DNA from: Salinicola socius | GTDB lineage: Bacteria > Pseudomonadota > Gammaproteobacteria > Pseudomonadales > Halomonadaceae | Length of the DNA: 64,000 nt | Reading direction: 5' to 3' | Assembly: GCF_001937195.1 (NCBI RefSeq) | Contig: NZ_MSDO01000009.1 | Coordinates: 186,001-250,000, forward strand | In this document: one piece after another, positions 8,947 to 18,556 of the stretch | How the letters are laid out: every line of letters begins with the position of its first letter | Position numbering within the stretch: the stretch's first letter is position 1 | The notes under the pieces: model-generated | The model's input: the letters and a program-made list of their open reading frames with translations, nothing else | Databases searched by the model: none | What the model was told of the DNA's origin: nothing | Translations under genes and position numbers: made by a program

Positions 8947-9463
8947 CGACTCGCGCGCGGTCCGTCGAACCGGCATCGGCATGATGGTGCTGTTCTGGGT
9001 CCTGCTGCTGTTGCTGGCGGGCTGGTGGTTTCGCGGCGTCGAGCAGCAGCGTCGCCACCCCAATACCGAACTGGCCAGCATCGTCGCCGCCGAGCAGACT
9101 CCGGTCACGCTGGTGCGCAACGTCGATGGACACTTCGTCGCCCCGGGCGAAATCGACGGCCATGGCGTGAGGTTTCTGATCGATACCGGGGCCACCTACG
9201 TCTCTCTTTCCCGCTCGCTCGCCGACGCTCTGGGGCTTTCTCGCGGACAGGAAGTCACCTTCGCGACCGCCAACGGCCGGGTGAAAGGCCGGCTGACGAC
9301 GCTCGACAGCGTCAGGCTGGGCGGTCTCATGGCCCGGCAGGTGCCGGGATCGATCCATGCCGGCATCGATGACGATGTCGTGCTGCTGGGCATGAGCTTT
9401 CTGGGACGCTTCGATATCCAGATACGCGGTGACCAGATGATTCTGGGACTGCCCGATCGGTGA
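8939..9463 (+). CDS. Membrane-anchored retropepsin-like aspartic protease (clan AA, TIGR02281 type)
   Basis: The 174-residue protein has one N-terminal membrane helix (MMVLFWVLLLLLAGWWF) and a single-lobe aspartic protease domain with the catalytic motif LIDTGATYVSLS and a later MSFLGRFDI strand. One lobe implies activity as a dimer, with the domain probably periplasmic. The start at 8939 is preferred because it overlaps the preceding stop and places the helix at the N-terminus; an in-frame start at 8903 lies inside the upstream gene. Confidence 0.82.
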   Translation: MSDDSRAVRRTGIGMMVLFWVLLLLLAGWWFRGVEQQRRHPNTELASIVAAEQTPVTLVRNVDGHFVAPGEIDGHGVRFLIDTGATYVSLSRSLADALGLSRGQEVTFATANGRVKGRLTTLDSVRLGGLMARQVPGSIHAGIDDDVVLLGMSFLGRFDIQIRGDQMILGLPDR

Positions 9464-9630
9464 TTGGAATCATGATGGGACGAGCCTGGCCGCTGTGCCC
9501 GCGGCCCTATTCGAGAGTGGGAGCGGCATTCGTCGCGCGGATGAAGCGTCTTGCGAACTTGTTGCCCGATTGGCGGGCAGGATAACGAGCTTCCGCTGAT
9601 GGTCAGCGGTGAACCTTGAGGGAACAAACG

Positions 9631-10167
9631 ATGGTGGCGGGAAATCTTCGGCTGAGCGTGCTGGTGCTGACAATGCTGGTGTTGGCGGGCTGTGAAAGCC
9701 TATCGACGGGATCGTTCCAGATGCCCGATATCTTCGATCGCTCCGACAGCGACGAGGCGGTGGTGAAACGCCAGATTCCCTTCCCGGCGGACGAATATGC
9801 CAGGCTCGAGAAAATCGGAACCTCGGCGGTTCAGGGACGTTTGACCTATCGAACGGCAAACGGCGAGACTCTGGTCGGTTCCGATGAGACGGTTTCCGTG
9901 GCACCGGCGACGCGCTATGCGGCGGAAGCCGCCGACGTGGCGCTTTCGGGTCGCAAGATAGAGCCGGCCGACCCGCGCGCTCGTGAATATACCCACTATG
10001 CCAAGACCGATGATAACGGTTACTTTGTCGTCAGGAACGTGCCGGCGGGCGTGTTCTACGTTGCCGGCAGCGTGCTGCTTCCCGGTGGCGAATCCCGCAG
10101 TCCGATCATCATCAAGCAGATTGAGCTGGGTAAAGGCCAGACAAGGGACGTGGATCTGAGCCGTTGA
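9631..10167 (+). CDS. Lipoprotein of unknown function with a carboxypeptidase-regulatory-like fold
   Basis: The 178-residue protein starts with a lipoprotein signal ending in the lipobox LVLAGC, so it should be lipid-anchored. The C-terminal half (YTHYAKTDDNGYFVVRNVPAGVFYVAG) looks like a beta-sandwich of the transthyretin / CarboxypepD-regulatory type that often displays on the cell surface. No enzymatic motif is visible. GAGGGAAC before the ATG at 9631 fixes the start. It stands 25 bases ahead of the GST gene. Confidence 0.7.
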   Translation: MVAGNLRLSVLVLTMLVLAGCESLSTGSFQMPDIFDRSDSDEAVVKRQIPFPADEYARLEKIGTSAVQGRLTYRTANGETLVGSDETVSVAPATRYAAEAADVALSGRKIEPADPRAREYTHYAKTDDNGYFVVRNVPAGVFYVAGSVLLPGGESRSPIIIKQIELGKGQTRDVDLSR

Positions 10168-10191
10168 ATTCAATGACAGGAGAGTCGAGTC

Positions 10192-10839
10192 GTGCTGACT
10201 ATCTGGGGACGGCGTAGTTCCTATAACGTCCAGAAAGTACTGTGGCTGGCGGATGAGCTGGGGCTCGATTATGCCCACCGACCCGCTGGCGGTGACGAGG
10301 GCGGCCTGGATAGCGAAGAGTTTCTGGCCCTGAACCCGAATGGTCGAATTCCGGTCATTCAGGATGGTGATGTCGCCGTCTGGGAGACCCATGCCATCTT
10401 GCGCTATCTGGCCGCTGAGTACGGCGACGGCGGGTTTCGACGCGCGACGCCTGGCGCGCAGTCGTGGAATGATCGCTGGCTCGACTGGTCGCTCTCCGAG
10501 CTGGAGCCTGCGTTTTTCGGCGGCGTTTTCTGGGGTTTTTATCGTACGCCTGCCGATCAGCATGATGATGCCGCCATCGAGCGCTCCCTGGCTCGCTGCG
10601 ATACTCTCTATCGCCTGCTCGATAGCCAGCTGTCGGGGGCGCCATTTCTGAGCGGCGACACTCTGGGGCTGGCGGATATTCCGGCTGGCACCACCCTCTA
10701 CCGCTATTTCGAACTCGAGATCCCGAGACCGTCGCTGCCCAATGTCGATGCATGGTACCGGCGGCTCGAGTCCCGGCCCGCCTACCGGCGCCATGTGATG
10801 CGTCCCTTCAATGACCTTTATGGACGACTGGCTTATTGA
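10192..10839 (+). CDS. Glutathione S-transferase family protein
   Basis: The 215-residue protein has a thioredoxin-like N-terminal domain (MLTIWGRRSSYNVQKVLWLADELGL, then NPNGRIPVIQD and WETHAILRYLA) and an all-helical C-terminal domain with the LGLADIPAGTTLYRY motif. It should conjugate or use glutathione in the cytoplasm. The substrate cannot be inferred. A serine pair stands where the catalytic Ser/Cys is expected. Translation begins at a GTG with AGGAG 9 bases upstream. Confidence 0.87.
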   Translation: MLTIWGRRSSYNVQKVLWLADELGLDYAHRPAGGDEGGLDSEEFLALNPNGRIPVIQDGDVAVWETHAILRYLAAEYGDGGFRRATPGAQSWNDRWLDWSLSELEPAFFGGVFWGFYRTPADQHDDAAIERSLARCDTLYRLLDSQLSGAPFLSGDTLGLADIPAGTTLYRYFELEIPRPSLPNVDAWYRRLESRPAYRRHVMRPFNDLYGRLAY

Positions 10840-11165
10840 GATTGAAGTGCCGCTCTGAACGCCGATGATTTTCCTCGCGGAGGTCGGCCTGATCATTCCC
10901 TCGGCTGAATTTGCCCATTAACTGCGTAGCCTGTGGGCGATACTGGGTTACAAAAGGAACAATTCGGGTATGATGCAGGTTAGTTCGCCATGAGCTCTGC
11001 TCAGGCGTGGCATCAGGCATGGTGCTGAATGTGATGGTATTTGAAGACATCAAGGCAGTGATGGTGAGTAATATCGACTTGGCACTTGATGCCGCTTGAT
11101 ACCGTCATTCGCTCAATAATAAATCAGGACCGTGGTATGCAGGGTTTCGAGGCCAACTCAAAGGG
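10840..11165. other. Intergenic region upstream of the response-regulator gene
   Basis: About 325 bases without a convincing gene. It probably carries the promoter of the downstream two-component gene. I see no clear RNA, repeat or terminator in it. Confidence 0.4.
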
Positions 11166-11885
11166 ATGGATGACAGCTTGGACAGCACTGCACATCAAGA
11201 TCGCGTATTGATCATCGAAGACGACGAGCGCCTGGCGCATCTGACCCGCGAGTATCTGGAGGCCAATGGCTTTCAGGTTTCGCTCGAGCACGATGGCGCT
11301 CACGGGGTGGAACGCATCGTCGAGGAACAGCCGGATATGGTGATTCTCGACCTGATGCTGCCCGGTGAGGATGGGTTGTCGATCTGCCGTCGGGCGCGCC
11401 CGCATTATGCCGGCCCCATTCTGATGTTGACGGCTCGCACCGACGACATGGATCAGGTTCTGGGCCTGGAGATGGGGGCCGACGATTACGTGCCCAAGCC
11501 GGTTCAGCCCCGGGTGCTTCTGGCACGCATGCGTGCGCTGATGCGCCGTGCCGATAGCCTGGTCTCCACCAGCGGAGCGACACGACTGACGTTCGACAAC
11601 CTGGTCATCGACAGTGCCACCCGCGAGGCCTGGCTGGAAGAAGCACGTATCGACCTCACCAGCGCCGAGTTCGATCTGCTCTGGTTGCTGGCCGACAACG
11701 CCGGTCGGGTGCTGACGCGGGAGGAGATATTCTCCCAGCTGCGTGGCATCAAGTACGATGGGCAGGACCGTTCCATCGACGTGCGGGTTTCTCGCATTCG
11801 ACCCAAGATCGGTGACGACCCCAATCACCCTCATCGTATCAAGACCGTGCGCAGCAAGGGGTATCTGTTCGTGAGGGATAGCTGA
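11166..11885 (+). CDS. OmpR/PhoB-family response regulator, RstA-like
   Basis: A 239-residue two-domain response regulator. The receiver domain has the acidic pocket IIEDDE, the phosphoacceptor aspartate near residue 62 in VILDLMLPGEDG, the threonine in MLTART and the lysine in YVPKPVQPR. The C-terminal winged helix ends in the typical RSIDVRVSRIRPKIGDDPNHPHRIKTVRSKGYLF. The YVPKPVQPRVLLARMRALMRR stretch resembles RstA. The ATG at 11166 sits very close to AAGGG, so a TTG at 11178 is an alternative start. The kinase gene follows after an unusually long gap of nearly 400 bases. Confidence 0.88.
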   Translation: MDDSLDSTAHQDRVLIIEDDERLAHLTREYLEANGFQVSLEHDGAHGVERIVEEQPDMVILDLMLPGEDGLSICRRARPHYAGPILMLTARTDDMDQVLGLEMGADDYVPKPVQPRVLLARMRALMRRADSLVSTSGATRLTFDNLVIDSATREAWLEEARIDLTSAEFDLLWLLADNAGRVLTREEIFSQLRGIKYDGQDRSIDVRVSRIRPKIGDDPNHPHRIKTVRSKGYLFVRDS

Positions 11886-12018
11886 GCCGAAGCGACGTCG
11901 ATGTCGAGTCGCGCCTGGCAGGTCGTTTTATCGGCACTGTCGCTGGCTTCGGTCGATGGCGCTGGTGGCGTTTGTCGCCGGGTTCGACACCTTCGCCGAG
12001 CGCTTTGGACCTTTGTCC

Positions 12019-12058
12019 GAAGCTACGGGTCCTTGTCGGAAGCTTCGGGTCCTTGTCG
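12019..12058 (+). repeat. 20-bp tandem repeat, two copies
   Basis: GAAGCTACGGGTCCTTGTCG is followed directly by the same 20-mer with one change; a third, degenerate copy lies just before. It sits in the 396-base gap between response regulator and kinase, where I see no convincing gene. Slippage duplication is the simplest origin. Confidence 0.6.
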
Positions 12059-12281
12059 AGACTGGCGATGGCTTTCGCGATCACGGCATCGGTCGTTGGC
12101 CCTTGATCCGCCACGTGCTCGCTCGATATCTTCAGAGCATGGCAACGAGGGGCCGGCGTGGCTTCTGACGGTGCCCGGTTCACTCGACCATCCTTCATCG
12201 ATGGATTCAGCCTCCGCCTGACATCGGACGACTCTGACCTTCCGAGCCATTCACGAAGCGGATTGCCGCGCGAGATCCAAC

Positions 12282-13919
12282 ATGCGTCGTTCCTTTACCG
12301 ACAGCACCTTCCTGCGATTCTACGTATCGCTGCTGGCGGCGTTGGTCATCACCTTTGCACTGGTCCTGTTCGGCTTTCTGATGGTCGACAAGGTGCGCCA
12401 GGAACATTACCGGGAGAATCTCGTCAGCGGTCCGCTGGCGCTGCTTTCCGACCTGGTCTCCCGCCAGCCGCTGGTAAAGCGTGATGACTGGCTGGCATCG
12501 ATGGCGTCGACGCTGGGCATGCCACTGGGGTTGTTCAAGCTCGACGACCTATCGCTGAACTACTTCGAGCGCGCTCGATTGCGTGAAAATCGACCGGTGA
12601 TCGAATCGACCGACGATGGCTGGCGATCCCTCTATCAGCTGCCGCACTCCACCTGGGTGCTGGCCGCGCGCATCAACAGTCTCAACGAGATGCAGCTTCG
12701 CGGTATCACCGAAGTGTTGCGTAGCTGGTTGAGCGGTGAGCGGGACGATATTCAGGCTCGTCGGCTCGAACGTGTCAAACGACAGTTCCATATTCCGATC
12801 GGTCTTTACACCTCGCCACCTACCGGGGTCGACCCCATCCAGGCCACGCGTCTGGACGCGGGCGAGGTGGTGGTGCGGCTGGAGACGGGCCTGAGCGCGC
12901 TCTATATTCATGCCCGGGTCGGGCCGGACCGCTGGTTGCGAATCGGCCCGCTGCCCAGTTTCGAATCGATGCCTCTGTCGCTGGCGCTGGCCTTGCTGAT
13001 CATGGTGTTGACGACGCTGGCGGGGGCGATCTATCTCATCGTATGGGGTGTCGAAGGCCGGGTCGGCCGGCTCGAACGCGCCGCCACGCGAATCGCGGCA
13101 GGTCATCTCAACTCGAGAGTGCGAGTAGACAGCAACGACTTCATCGGCCGCCTGGGAATGGCGCTCAACGGCATGGCGGCGCAGGTACAGTCGCTGCTGC
13201 GTAGCCAGCAGGAGATGATTCGTGCCGTCTCCCATGAGCTTCGCACGCCGGTGGCGCGCATCCGTTTCGCGGTGCAGATGCTGGAAGATCTGAGCAAGGA
13301 CGATGTTGCCCAGCGACAGCTGGCGGGCATCGACGAGGATATCGCCGAACTCGATCGGCTGATCGATGAAATTCTCACCTACGCCAAGCTCGACAGCGAG
13401 AATGCCCAGGGGGTGACGCTGCAGACCGAAACCCTCGAGTGCCGCGCGGTAGCCTGGCGAGTACTGGATACCTTGAGCCCGCTGCACCCCCATCTCGAGC
13501 TTGGCGTCGCCGATGGCGAGGAGCTGGAAGTGGAAGCGGAGCCACGCTACCTCCAACGTGCGGTCCAGAACCTCGTCGCCAACGCCTGCCGCCATGCCGA
13601 GAGGCAGGTCCTGGTGACGGTTCATCGAGAACCCAGGGCCGTGCGTATCGATGTCGAGGATGATGGGCCAGGCGTGCCGGAAGAGAAACGCATTGCCATC
13701 TTCAAGCCGTTCGCGCGACTGGACGACAGCCGCACGCGGCGCTCGGGTGGCTACGGCCTGGGGCTCTCCATCGTCCAGAAGATCATGGCCTGGCATGGCG
13801 GTAATGTCGTGGTCGATCGCAGTGAACAACTGGGAGGCGCCCGCTTCAGCCTGCTGTTGCCGCTACATGGTCGGGAGGCGATCCGGCCGCTGACGTTCGA
13901 CGACGAAGAAACGATTTGA
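12282..13919 (+). CDS. Membrane sensor histidine kinase, RstB-like
   Basis: The 545-residue kinase has a first membrane helix near residues 10-35, a periplasmic sensor region of about 190 residues, a second helix (LALALLIMVLTTLAGAIYLIV), a HAMP linker, a HisKA domain with the phosphorylated histidine in SHELRTPVARIRF, and a HATPase domain with NLVANACRHA, DDGPGVPEEKR and GYGLGLSI. The phosphorylation partner is expected to be the response regulator upstream. The stimulus is unknown. The ribosome site before the ATG at 12282 is weak. Confidence 0.88.
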   Translation: MRRSFTDSTFLRFYVSLLAALVITFALVLFGFLMVDKVRQEHYRENLVSGPLALLSDLVSRQPLVKRDDWLASMASTLGMPLGLFKLDDLSLNYFERARLRENRPVIESTDDGWRSLYQLPHSTWVLAARINSLNEMQLRGITEVLRSWLSGERDDIQARRLERVKRQFHIPIGLYTSPPTGVDPIQATRLDAGEVVVRLETGLSALYIHARVGPDRWLRIGPLPSFESMPLSLALALLIMVLTTLAGAIYLIVWGVEGRVGRLERAATRIAAGHLNSRVRVDSNDFIGRLGMALNGMAAQVQSLLRSQQEMIRAVSHELRTPVARIRFAVQMLEDLSKDDVAQRQLAGIDEDIAELDRLIDEILTYAKLDSENAQGVTLQTETLECRAVAWRVLDTLSPLHPHLELGVADGEELEVEAEPRYLQRAVQNLVANACRHAERQVLVTVHREPRAVRIDVEDDGPGVPEEKRIAIFKPFARLDDSRTRRSGGYGLGLSIVQKIMAWHGGNVVVDRSEQLGGARFSLLLPLHGREAIRPLTFDDEETI

Positions 13920-13973
13920 CGCTCTCCCGCCATGATCGGGTGGTCGCGCTTGCGCGCTGCAGTGCGCAAGCGA

Positions 13974-14906
13974 TCAGGCGTCTTCCGATGTGCCGGCCGG
14001 CTTGACGCCACTCAGTACCGCAAACGAGGTATCCCTCGCGGTGCGAATGAAGTCCTCCATCCATGGAAGCTCGAGGTTGTCTTCACGGACTGCCGCATAG
14101 AGGGTGCTCCACACGCCTTCCTTGCCCAGCGGCAGGGCCTTGACGTAGTCCCGCTCCAGATACTCCGTCAGCGCCCAGTTGGGCAGCGCACACACGCCGC
14201 GTCCACTCGCCACCAGCTGCATCATCATTACCGTGAGTTCGGCGCTGCGGATCTCTTGCGGGCGCACGTTGGCCGGGTCGAGAAACTGCGTGAAGACGTC
14301 CAGTCGGGAATGTTCCACCGGATAGACGATGAGCGTTTCTGCAGCCAGATCGGAAGGCTCGACCCAGCTGCGCGTCGCCAGCGGGTGCTGCTTGGAGACG
14401 GCGAGCAGGCCTTCGTAGCGAAACAGTGGCGCATAGTGGACGCCAGGCAGCGGCTCGGGGTTGTCGGTGATGACCAGGTCAAGCACCTCGCGGGTGAGGC
14501 CGGGCAGCAGGTCGAAGTTCTGACCGCTGGGGATATCGACCTCGACCTCGGGCCAGTGATCGCGAAAATGATCGACCGTCGGCATCAGCCACTGGAAGCA
14601 GCTGTGGCACTCGATCGCCATGTGCAGGCGGCCCTGCTCGTGGCCTGCCAGGCGAGCCAGATCCCGTTCCGCCAACCGCAGTTGGGGCAGCACCTGCTCG
14701 GCCAGCGTCAGCAGGCGCTCCCCGGCGCGCGTGAACGATACCGGGCGAGTCTTGCGAGTGAACAGCGGCATGCCGAGCCGCGATTCGAGATCCTTGATCT
14801 GGTGCGACAACGCCGACTGGGTCAGATGAACGCGCTCCGCCGCCTCGACCAGTGAACCGGTGTCGCGCAGGGCAATCAACGTGCGGAGATGACGAAGTTC
14901 GAGCAT
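13974..14906 (-). CDS. metR: LysR-family regulator MetR
   Basis: Homocysteine-responsive activator of methionine synthesis genes. The 310-residue protein has the LysR helix-turn-helix (GSLVEAAERVHLTQSALSHQIKDLE) and the MetR-specific effector domain with IECHSCFQWLMP and YPVEHSRLDVFTQFL. It is divergent from metE, the classic arrangement. The ATG at 14906 matches the usual MetR N-terminus (MLELRHL); a GTG six codons earlier is a possible alternative. A MetR-box-like sequence lies just upstream. The C-terminus is slightly shorter than that of enteric MetR. Confidence 0.92.
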   Translation of the reverse strand: MLELRHLRTLIALRDTGSLVEAAERVHLTQSALSHQIKDLESRLGMPLFTRKTRPVSFTRAGERLLTLAEQVLPQLRLAERDLARLAGHEQGRLHMAIECHSCFQWLMPTVDHFRDHWPEVEVDIPSGQNFDLLPGLTREVLDLVITDNPEPLPGVHYAPLFRYEGLLAVSKQHPLATRSWVEPSDLAAETLIVYPVEHSRLDVFTQFLDPANVRPQEIRSAELTVMMMQLVASGRGVCALPNWALTEYLERDYVKALPLGKEGVWSTLYAAVREDNLELPWMEDFIRTARDTSFAVLSGVKPAGTSEDA

Positions 14907-14910
14907 GCTA

Positions 14911-14923
14911 TGAATGTTGCTCA
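14911..14923. promoter_or_regulatory. MetR-box-like site in the metR-metE divergent promoter
   Basis: TGAATGTTGCTCA matches the known MetR consensus TGAA-N5-TTCA at all but one position. It lies in the 125-base divergent region between metR and metE. A half-site ending in TTCA near 14997 may be a second contact. Confidence 0.45.
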
Positions 14924-15031
14924 CGTTGAGGATTAGATAAACGCGTTTGATTCAGGATGCGTCGCCGGAGAGACTGCCTGCCAGGCAATGATCTGCTTCA
15001 TTCTAACCGCTAACCCTGAGAGACCCTACAC

Positions 15032-17320
15032 ATGACCACCCTGGTGCACACTCTGGGCTATCCGCGTATCGGCGCGCGTCGTGAGTTGAAGAAAGCTGTC
15101 GAAGCGTACTGGAAGGGCGAGCTTGGCCGCGAGGGTCTCGAGCACGAAGGCGCGCGTCTGCGCCAGGCGCATTGGCAGGACCAGGTCGATGCCGGCCTGG
15201 ATGTGGTGACGGTGGGCGACTTTGCGTTCTATGACCAGGTGCTCAACGTTTCCGTGCTGGTCGGCGCCGTGCCGCCCCGTTTCGGGCGCGTCGACGGTGA
15301 GGTGGATCTGGACACCAGCTTTCGCATGGCACGCGGTCGGGCACCCAGTGGTGAGCCGGCCGCCGCCTGCGAGATGACCAAGTATTTCGATACCAACTAC
15401 CACTACCTGGTACCGGAGCTGTATGAGGGCCAGACGTTCCGCATCGCCAGCGAGCGGCTGTTCGAGGAAGTCGCCGAAGCGAAGGCGGCAGGGCATCCGG
15501 TCAAGGTGGCGTTGACCGGGCCGGTCACCTGGCTGTGGCTGGCCAAGTCCAAGAGCGAAGGCCTGGACCGGCTTTCTCTGCTCGACGACCTGGTGTCGAC
15601 CTACGGCCAGATCCTGAGCCGGCTTGCGGACGCTGGCGTGGAGTGGGTCCAGCTGGACGAGCCGGCGCTGGTGCAGGATCTGCCGAGCGCGTGGCAGCGC
15701 GCGTTTGAATCCGCCTACAGCCAGCTGCAGTCGGCTCCGGTAAAACTGCTGGTGGCGAGCTACTTCGGCGGACTCGGCGACAATCTGGGGCTGGCGTTGT
15801 CGCTGCCGGTCGAGGGGCTGCACGTGGATCTGGTGCGCGCACCGCAGCAGTTGGCGACCGTGCTCGATCGCCTGCCGCCCTACAAGGTGCTCTCTCTGGG
15901 AGCCGTCGATGGTCGCAATATCTGGCGGGCCGACCTGAGTCATCTTGTCGCCGAGCTGAGAGATGCCAAGGCTCGCCTGGGCGATCGTTTGTGGCTCGCG
16001 CCTAGCTGCTCGCTGCTCCACGTGCCGGTGGATCTGACCAGCGAAACCCGGCTGGACCCCGAATTGAAGAGCTGGCTGGCATTCGCGCGCCAGAAGCTCG
16101 ATGAGGTCGTGACGCTGGCGCACGTGCTCGATGGCACCGAGACGGCGACGGACCGACAGCGCCTGGAGGATGCCAGTCGAGCCCTGGCCGCGCGGCGCGA
16201 ATCTCAGCGTATTCACAAACCTCAGGTCGCCGAACGTCTGGCCAGGGTCGGTGCCGCCGACACGCGTCGTGGCAACGTCTACACCGCACGGGCGGTGGCG
16301 CAGCGGGAGCGGCTCGGTTTGCCGCTGTTCCCGACGACCTCGATCGGCTCCTTTCCGCAGACGCAGGAGATCCGCACGGCCCGTCGTGACTTCAAGCGAG
16401 GCGAGCTCGACGTCGCCGACTACGAAGCGCGCATGCGGGAAGAGATCGCGCTGGTGGTCGAACGCCAGGCCCAACTCGGGCTCGACGTACCGGTACACGG
16501 CGAGGCCGAGCGTAACGACATGGTCGAGTACTTTGGCGAACAGCTCGACGGTTTTGCCTTTACCCAGAATGGCTGGGTGCAGAGCTACGGTTCCCGCTGT
16601 GTCAAACCGCCGGTGATCTTCGGTGACGTGACGCGTCCTGCCGCGATGACGGTGCGTTGGAGCGAGTACGCCCAATCGCTAACCGACAAGCCGATGAAAG
16701 GCATGCTCACGGGGCCGGTGACCATTCTGCAATGGTCCTTCGTGCGCGACGATCAGCCGCGTGCCACGACCTGTCGCCAGATTGCGCTGGCGCTGCGTGA
16801 CGAAGTCGCCGATCTCGAGCGCGCCGGCATCGCGATCATTCAGATCGACGAACCGGCGCTGCGGGAAGGGCTGCCGCTACGTCAGGCCGAGTGGCAGACG
16901 TATCTGGACTGGGCGGTGGAGTGCTTTCAGCTGAGCGCTGCCGTCGCAGCCGACGAGACCCAGATCCACACTCACATGTGCTACGCCGAATTCAACGACA
17001 TCATCGGTGCCATCGCGGCGATGGATGCCGATGTCATCACCATCGAGACGTCGCGCTCCGACATGGAGCTGCTGGACGCCTTCCAGCACTTCGATTATCC
17101 CAACGAGATCGGACCGGGCGTCTACGACATTCATTCGCCGAACATTCCCGAGCGCGCCTGGATGATCGATCTGATGGCCAAGGCGGCGGAAAAGATTCCC
17201 CCCGAACGGCTCTGGGTCAACCCGGATTGCGGTCTCAAGACTCGCGGTTGGGCAGAAGTGGAACCGGCATTGGCCAACATGGTCGAGGCCGCCCGCGAGT
17301 TGCGCAAGCGCTACGCGTGA
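15032..17320 (+). CDS. metE: Cobalamin-independent methionine synthase (5-methyltetrahydropteroyltriglutamate--homocysteine methyltransferase)
   Basis: Transfers the methyl group of methyltetrahydrofolate to homocysteine to make methionine, without B12. The 762-residue length is typical. The duplicated-barrel architecture is intact: an N-terminal folate half ([23 protein letters not shown]), and a C-terminal half starting near [15 protein letters not shown]. The zinc ligands are visible in [18 protein letters not shown] and [10 protein letters not shown]. Transcription is probably activated by MetR from the divergent region. A strong terminator follows. Confidence 0.97.
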   Translation: MTTLVHTLGYPRIGARRELKKAVEAYWKGELGREGLEHEGARLRQAHWQDQVDAGLDVVTVGDFAFYDQVLNVSVLVGAVPPRFGRVDGEVDLDTSFRMARGRAPSGEPAAACEMTKYFDTNYHYLVPELYEGQTFRIASERLFEEVAEAKAAGHPVKVALTGPVTWLWLAKSKSEGLDRLSLLDDLVSTYGQILSRLADAGVEWVQLDEPALVQDLPSAWQRAFESAYSQLQSAPVKLLVASYFGGLGDNLGLALSLPVEGLHVDLVRAPQQLATVLDRLPPYKVLSLGAVDGRNIWRADLSHLVAELRDAKARLGDRLWLAPSCSLLHVPVDLTSETRLDPELKSWLAFARQKLDEVVTLAHVLDGTETATDRQRLEDASRALAARRESQRIHKPQVAERLARVGAADTRRGNVYTARAVAQRERLGLPLFPTTSIGSFPQTQEIRTARRDFKRGELDVADYEARMREEIALVVERQAQLGLDVPVHGEAERNDMVEYFGEQLDGFAFTQNGWVQSYGSRCVKPPVIFGDVTRPAAMTVRWSEYAQSLTDKPMKGMLTGPVTILQWSFVRDDQPRATTCRQIALALRDEVADLERAGIAIIQIDEPALREGLPLRQAEWQTYLDWAVECFQLSAAVAADETQIHTHMCYAEFNDIIGAIAAMDADVITIETSRSDMELLDAFQHFDYPNEIGPGVYDIHSPNIPERAWMIDLMAKAAEKIPPERLWVNPDCGLKTRGWAEVEPALANMVEAARELRKRYA

Positions 17321-17399
17321 GGCGAGTGCCGCGCGACGAACGGCGTGAACGGGGCGTGATCGGTCCCGCCAATACCGCTGGCATGTTAGGCTGAGCGTT

Positions 17400-17430
17400 G
17401 CGCCGCGAGACGATCTCGCGGCGCTTTTTT
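17400..17430 (+). terminator. Rho-independent terminator after metE
   Basis: GCGCCGCGAGA pairs with TCTCGCGGCGC around a 3-base loop and is followed by six T's. It is about 80 bases past the metE stop. Confidence 0.9.
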
Positions 17431-17481
17431 GTGACCTGCCATCCCTGGCGGTCACCGTCCGGGCCGTCGCTGCGCGACGTC

Positions 17482-17505
17482 AAAAATCGCTCCCGGCGAT
17501 TTTTT
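17482..17505. terminator. Second terminator-like hairpin, bidirectional
   Basis: AAAAATCGC pairs with GCGATTTTT around a 5-base loop. The A run and T run make it usable in both directions. It stands just before the next lipoprotein gene. The trailing TTTTTTGTGAC also follows the metE terminator, so the two may derive from one duplicated unit. Confidence 0.6.
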
Positions 17506-17548
17506 GTGACGGCTATTCGTGTTCAGACATCTTTCGGGAATCTTGCTC

Positions 17549-18334
17549 ATGTCCAAAGCGCCTCAGGCTGGCAGAGACCGCCGCGCCCTTCATCGTCATC
17601 CCTCATCGGTTCGCTGGTTGGCCCTGTCGGTCGGCGCGCTTCTGCTCGCGGGCTGTGCCGGTGGTGGTCAGCATCAGAGCAGCGCCACCGCGCCGTCGTC
17701 AGGCCTGGCTGCGCTCAAATCACCGCTGATGCCGAGTGCCTTCTTTGCGGATGGTGGCGATGCCTTCACCGCCTGGCGCTGCACGCCATCTCAGGATCTG
17801 GTGACGACCACGCCCGACGATAGCCGGTTGCGACTATGGACCGCACTGGGTGAAACCGAGCTGCCTCGTGCCGTGGTGGGGGCGGGTTCTCGCTATGAGC
17901 TCGGCGGACTATCGTTCTGGCGCCAAGGACGCGATGCGCGTGTCGAGAGCGACAACGGTCGGCTGGTCTGCACCCTTGCCAGTGAACGCAAGACGGCCAC
18001 GCGCCAGGAACATCCCGACACCATCTTCTATGCCGGTGGCAACGAACCCGGATGGAACGTCTCCCTCGATCGCAACAGCCATTCGTTGACGCTGATATCC
18101 GACTATGGCCAGGCCAAGGACACCTTCGATTATCGGGTCGCCTCGGTAACCAACGGCGGTGATGCTGGCATGGTGCTGGTCAGCGACAGCGGCCGATATC
18201 CCATGGAGCTCGATCTGCGCGCTGGCGCCTGCTTCGACGACATGAGCGGCAGGCCGTGGCCGGTCAAGGTGACGCTGCGTTACGGTGGCCGCGAATTTCA
18301 CGGCTGCGGTCAGGGGGTCGAGGCCCGTGACTGA
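17549..18334 (+). CDS. Lipoprotein with MliC-like domain and COG3650-like domain
   Basis: The 261-residue protein begins with a signal peptide and the lipobox LLLAGC. Residues of about 75-145 (FTAWRCTPSQDL ... RYELGGLSFWRQGRDARVE) resemble MliC, the membrane-bound inhibitor of c-type lysozyme, including the RY..G..FW.QG..A pattern. The C-terminal part (FYAGGNEPGWNVSLDRN ... LRAGACFDDMSGRPWPVKVTLRYGG) matches the COG3650 type of envelope domain. A role in protecting peptidoglycan or sensing envelope state is inferred. It appears monocistronic and lies downstream of two terminators. Confidence 0.75.
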   Translation: MSKAPQAGRDRRALHRHPSSVRWLALSVGALLLAGCAGGGQHQSSATAPSSGLAALKSPLMPSAFFADGGDAFTAWRCTPSQDLVTTTPDDSRLRLWTALGETELPRAVVGAGSRYELGGLSFWRQGRDARVESDNGRLVCTLASERKTATRQEHPDTIFYAGGNEPGWNVSLDRNSHSLTLISDYGQAKDTFDYRVASVTNGGDAGMVLVSDSGRYPMELDLRAGACFDDMSGRPWPVKVTLRYGGREFHGCGQGVEARD

Positions 18335-18350
18335 ATCGCCAGTCAGCGAG

Positions 18351-18404
18351 TGGATGGCATCGAATGGATGGATGGCCTCGAGCGGGTGGATGGCCTCGTG
18401 AGAG
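18351..18404 (+). repeat. 18-bp tandem repeat, three copies
   Basis: Three consecutive 18-base units each begin TGGATGGCMTCG, directly downstream of the lipoprotein stop. No gene is visible in the 222-base gap. Confidence 0.65.
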
Positions 18405-18556
18405 TGAATAGCTGGGGTGATGAGTCGAAATCATCGAATGCTTCGTGCCAATTTTCGCGTTTTTCATTTCAAAAAAGCCAATGAATAATGCGTCCAACAT
18501 CAGCCGGCAAGCGTCGGCATGCTGGTCGATTGGCACCCCCTATTGGAGGCATATTC

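Noticed and set aside
14907-15031. SAM or cobalamin riboswitch in front of metE
   Set aside because: Only 125 bases separate metR and metE; no riboswitch core or terminator is present, and MetR control explains the locus.
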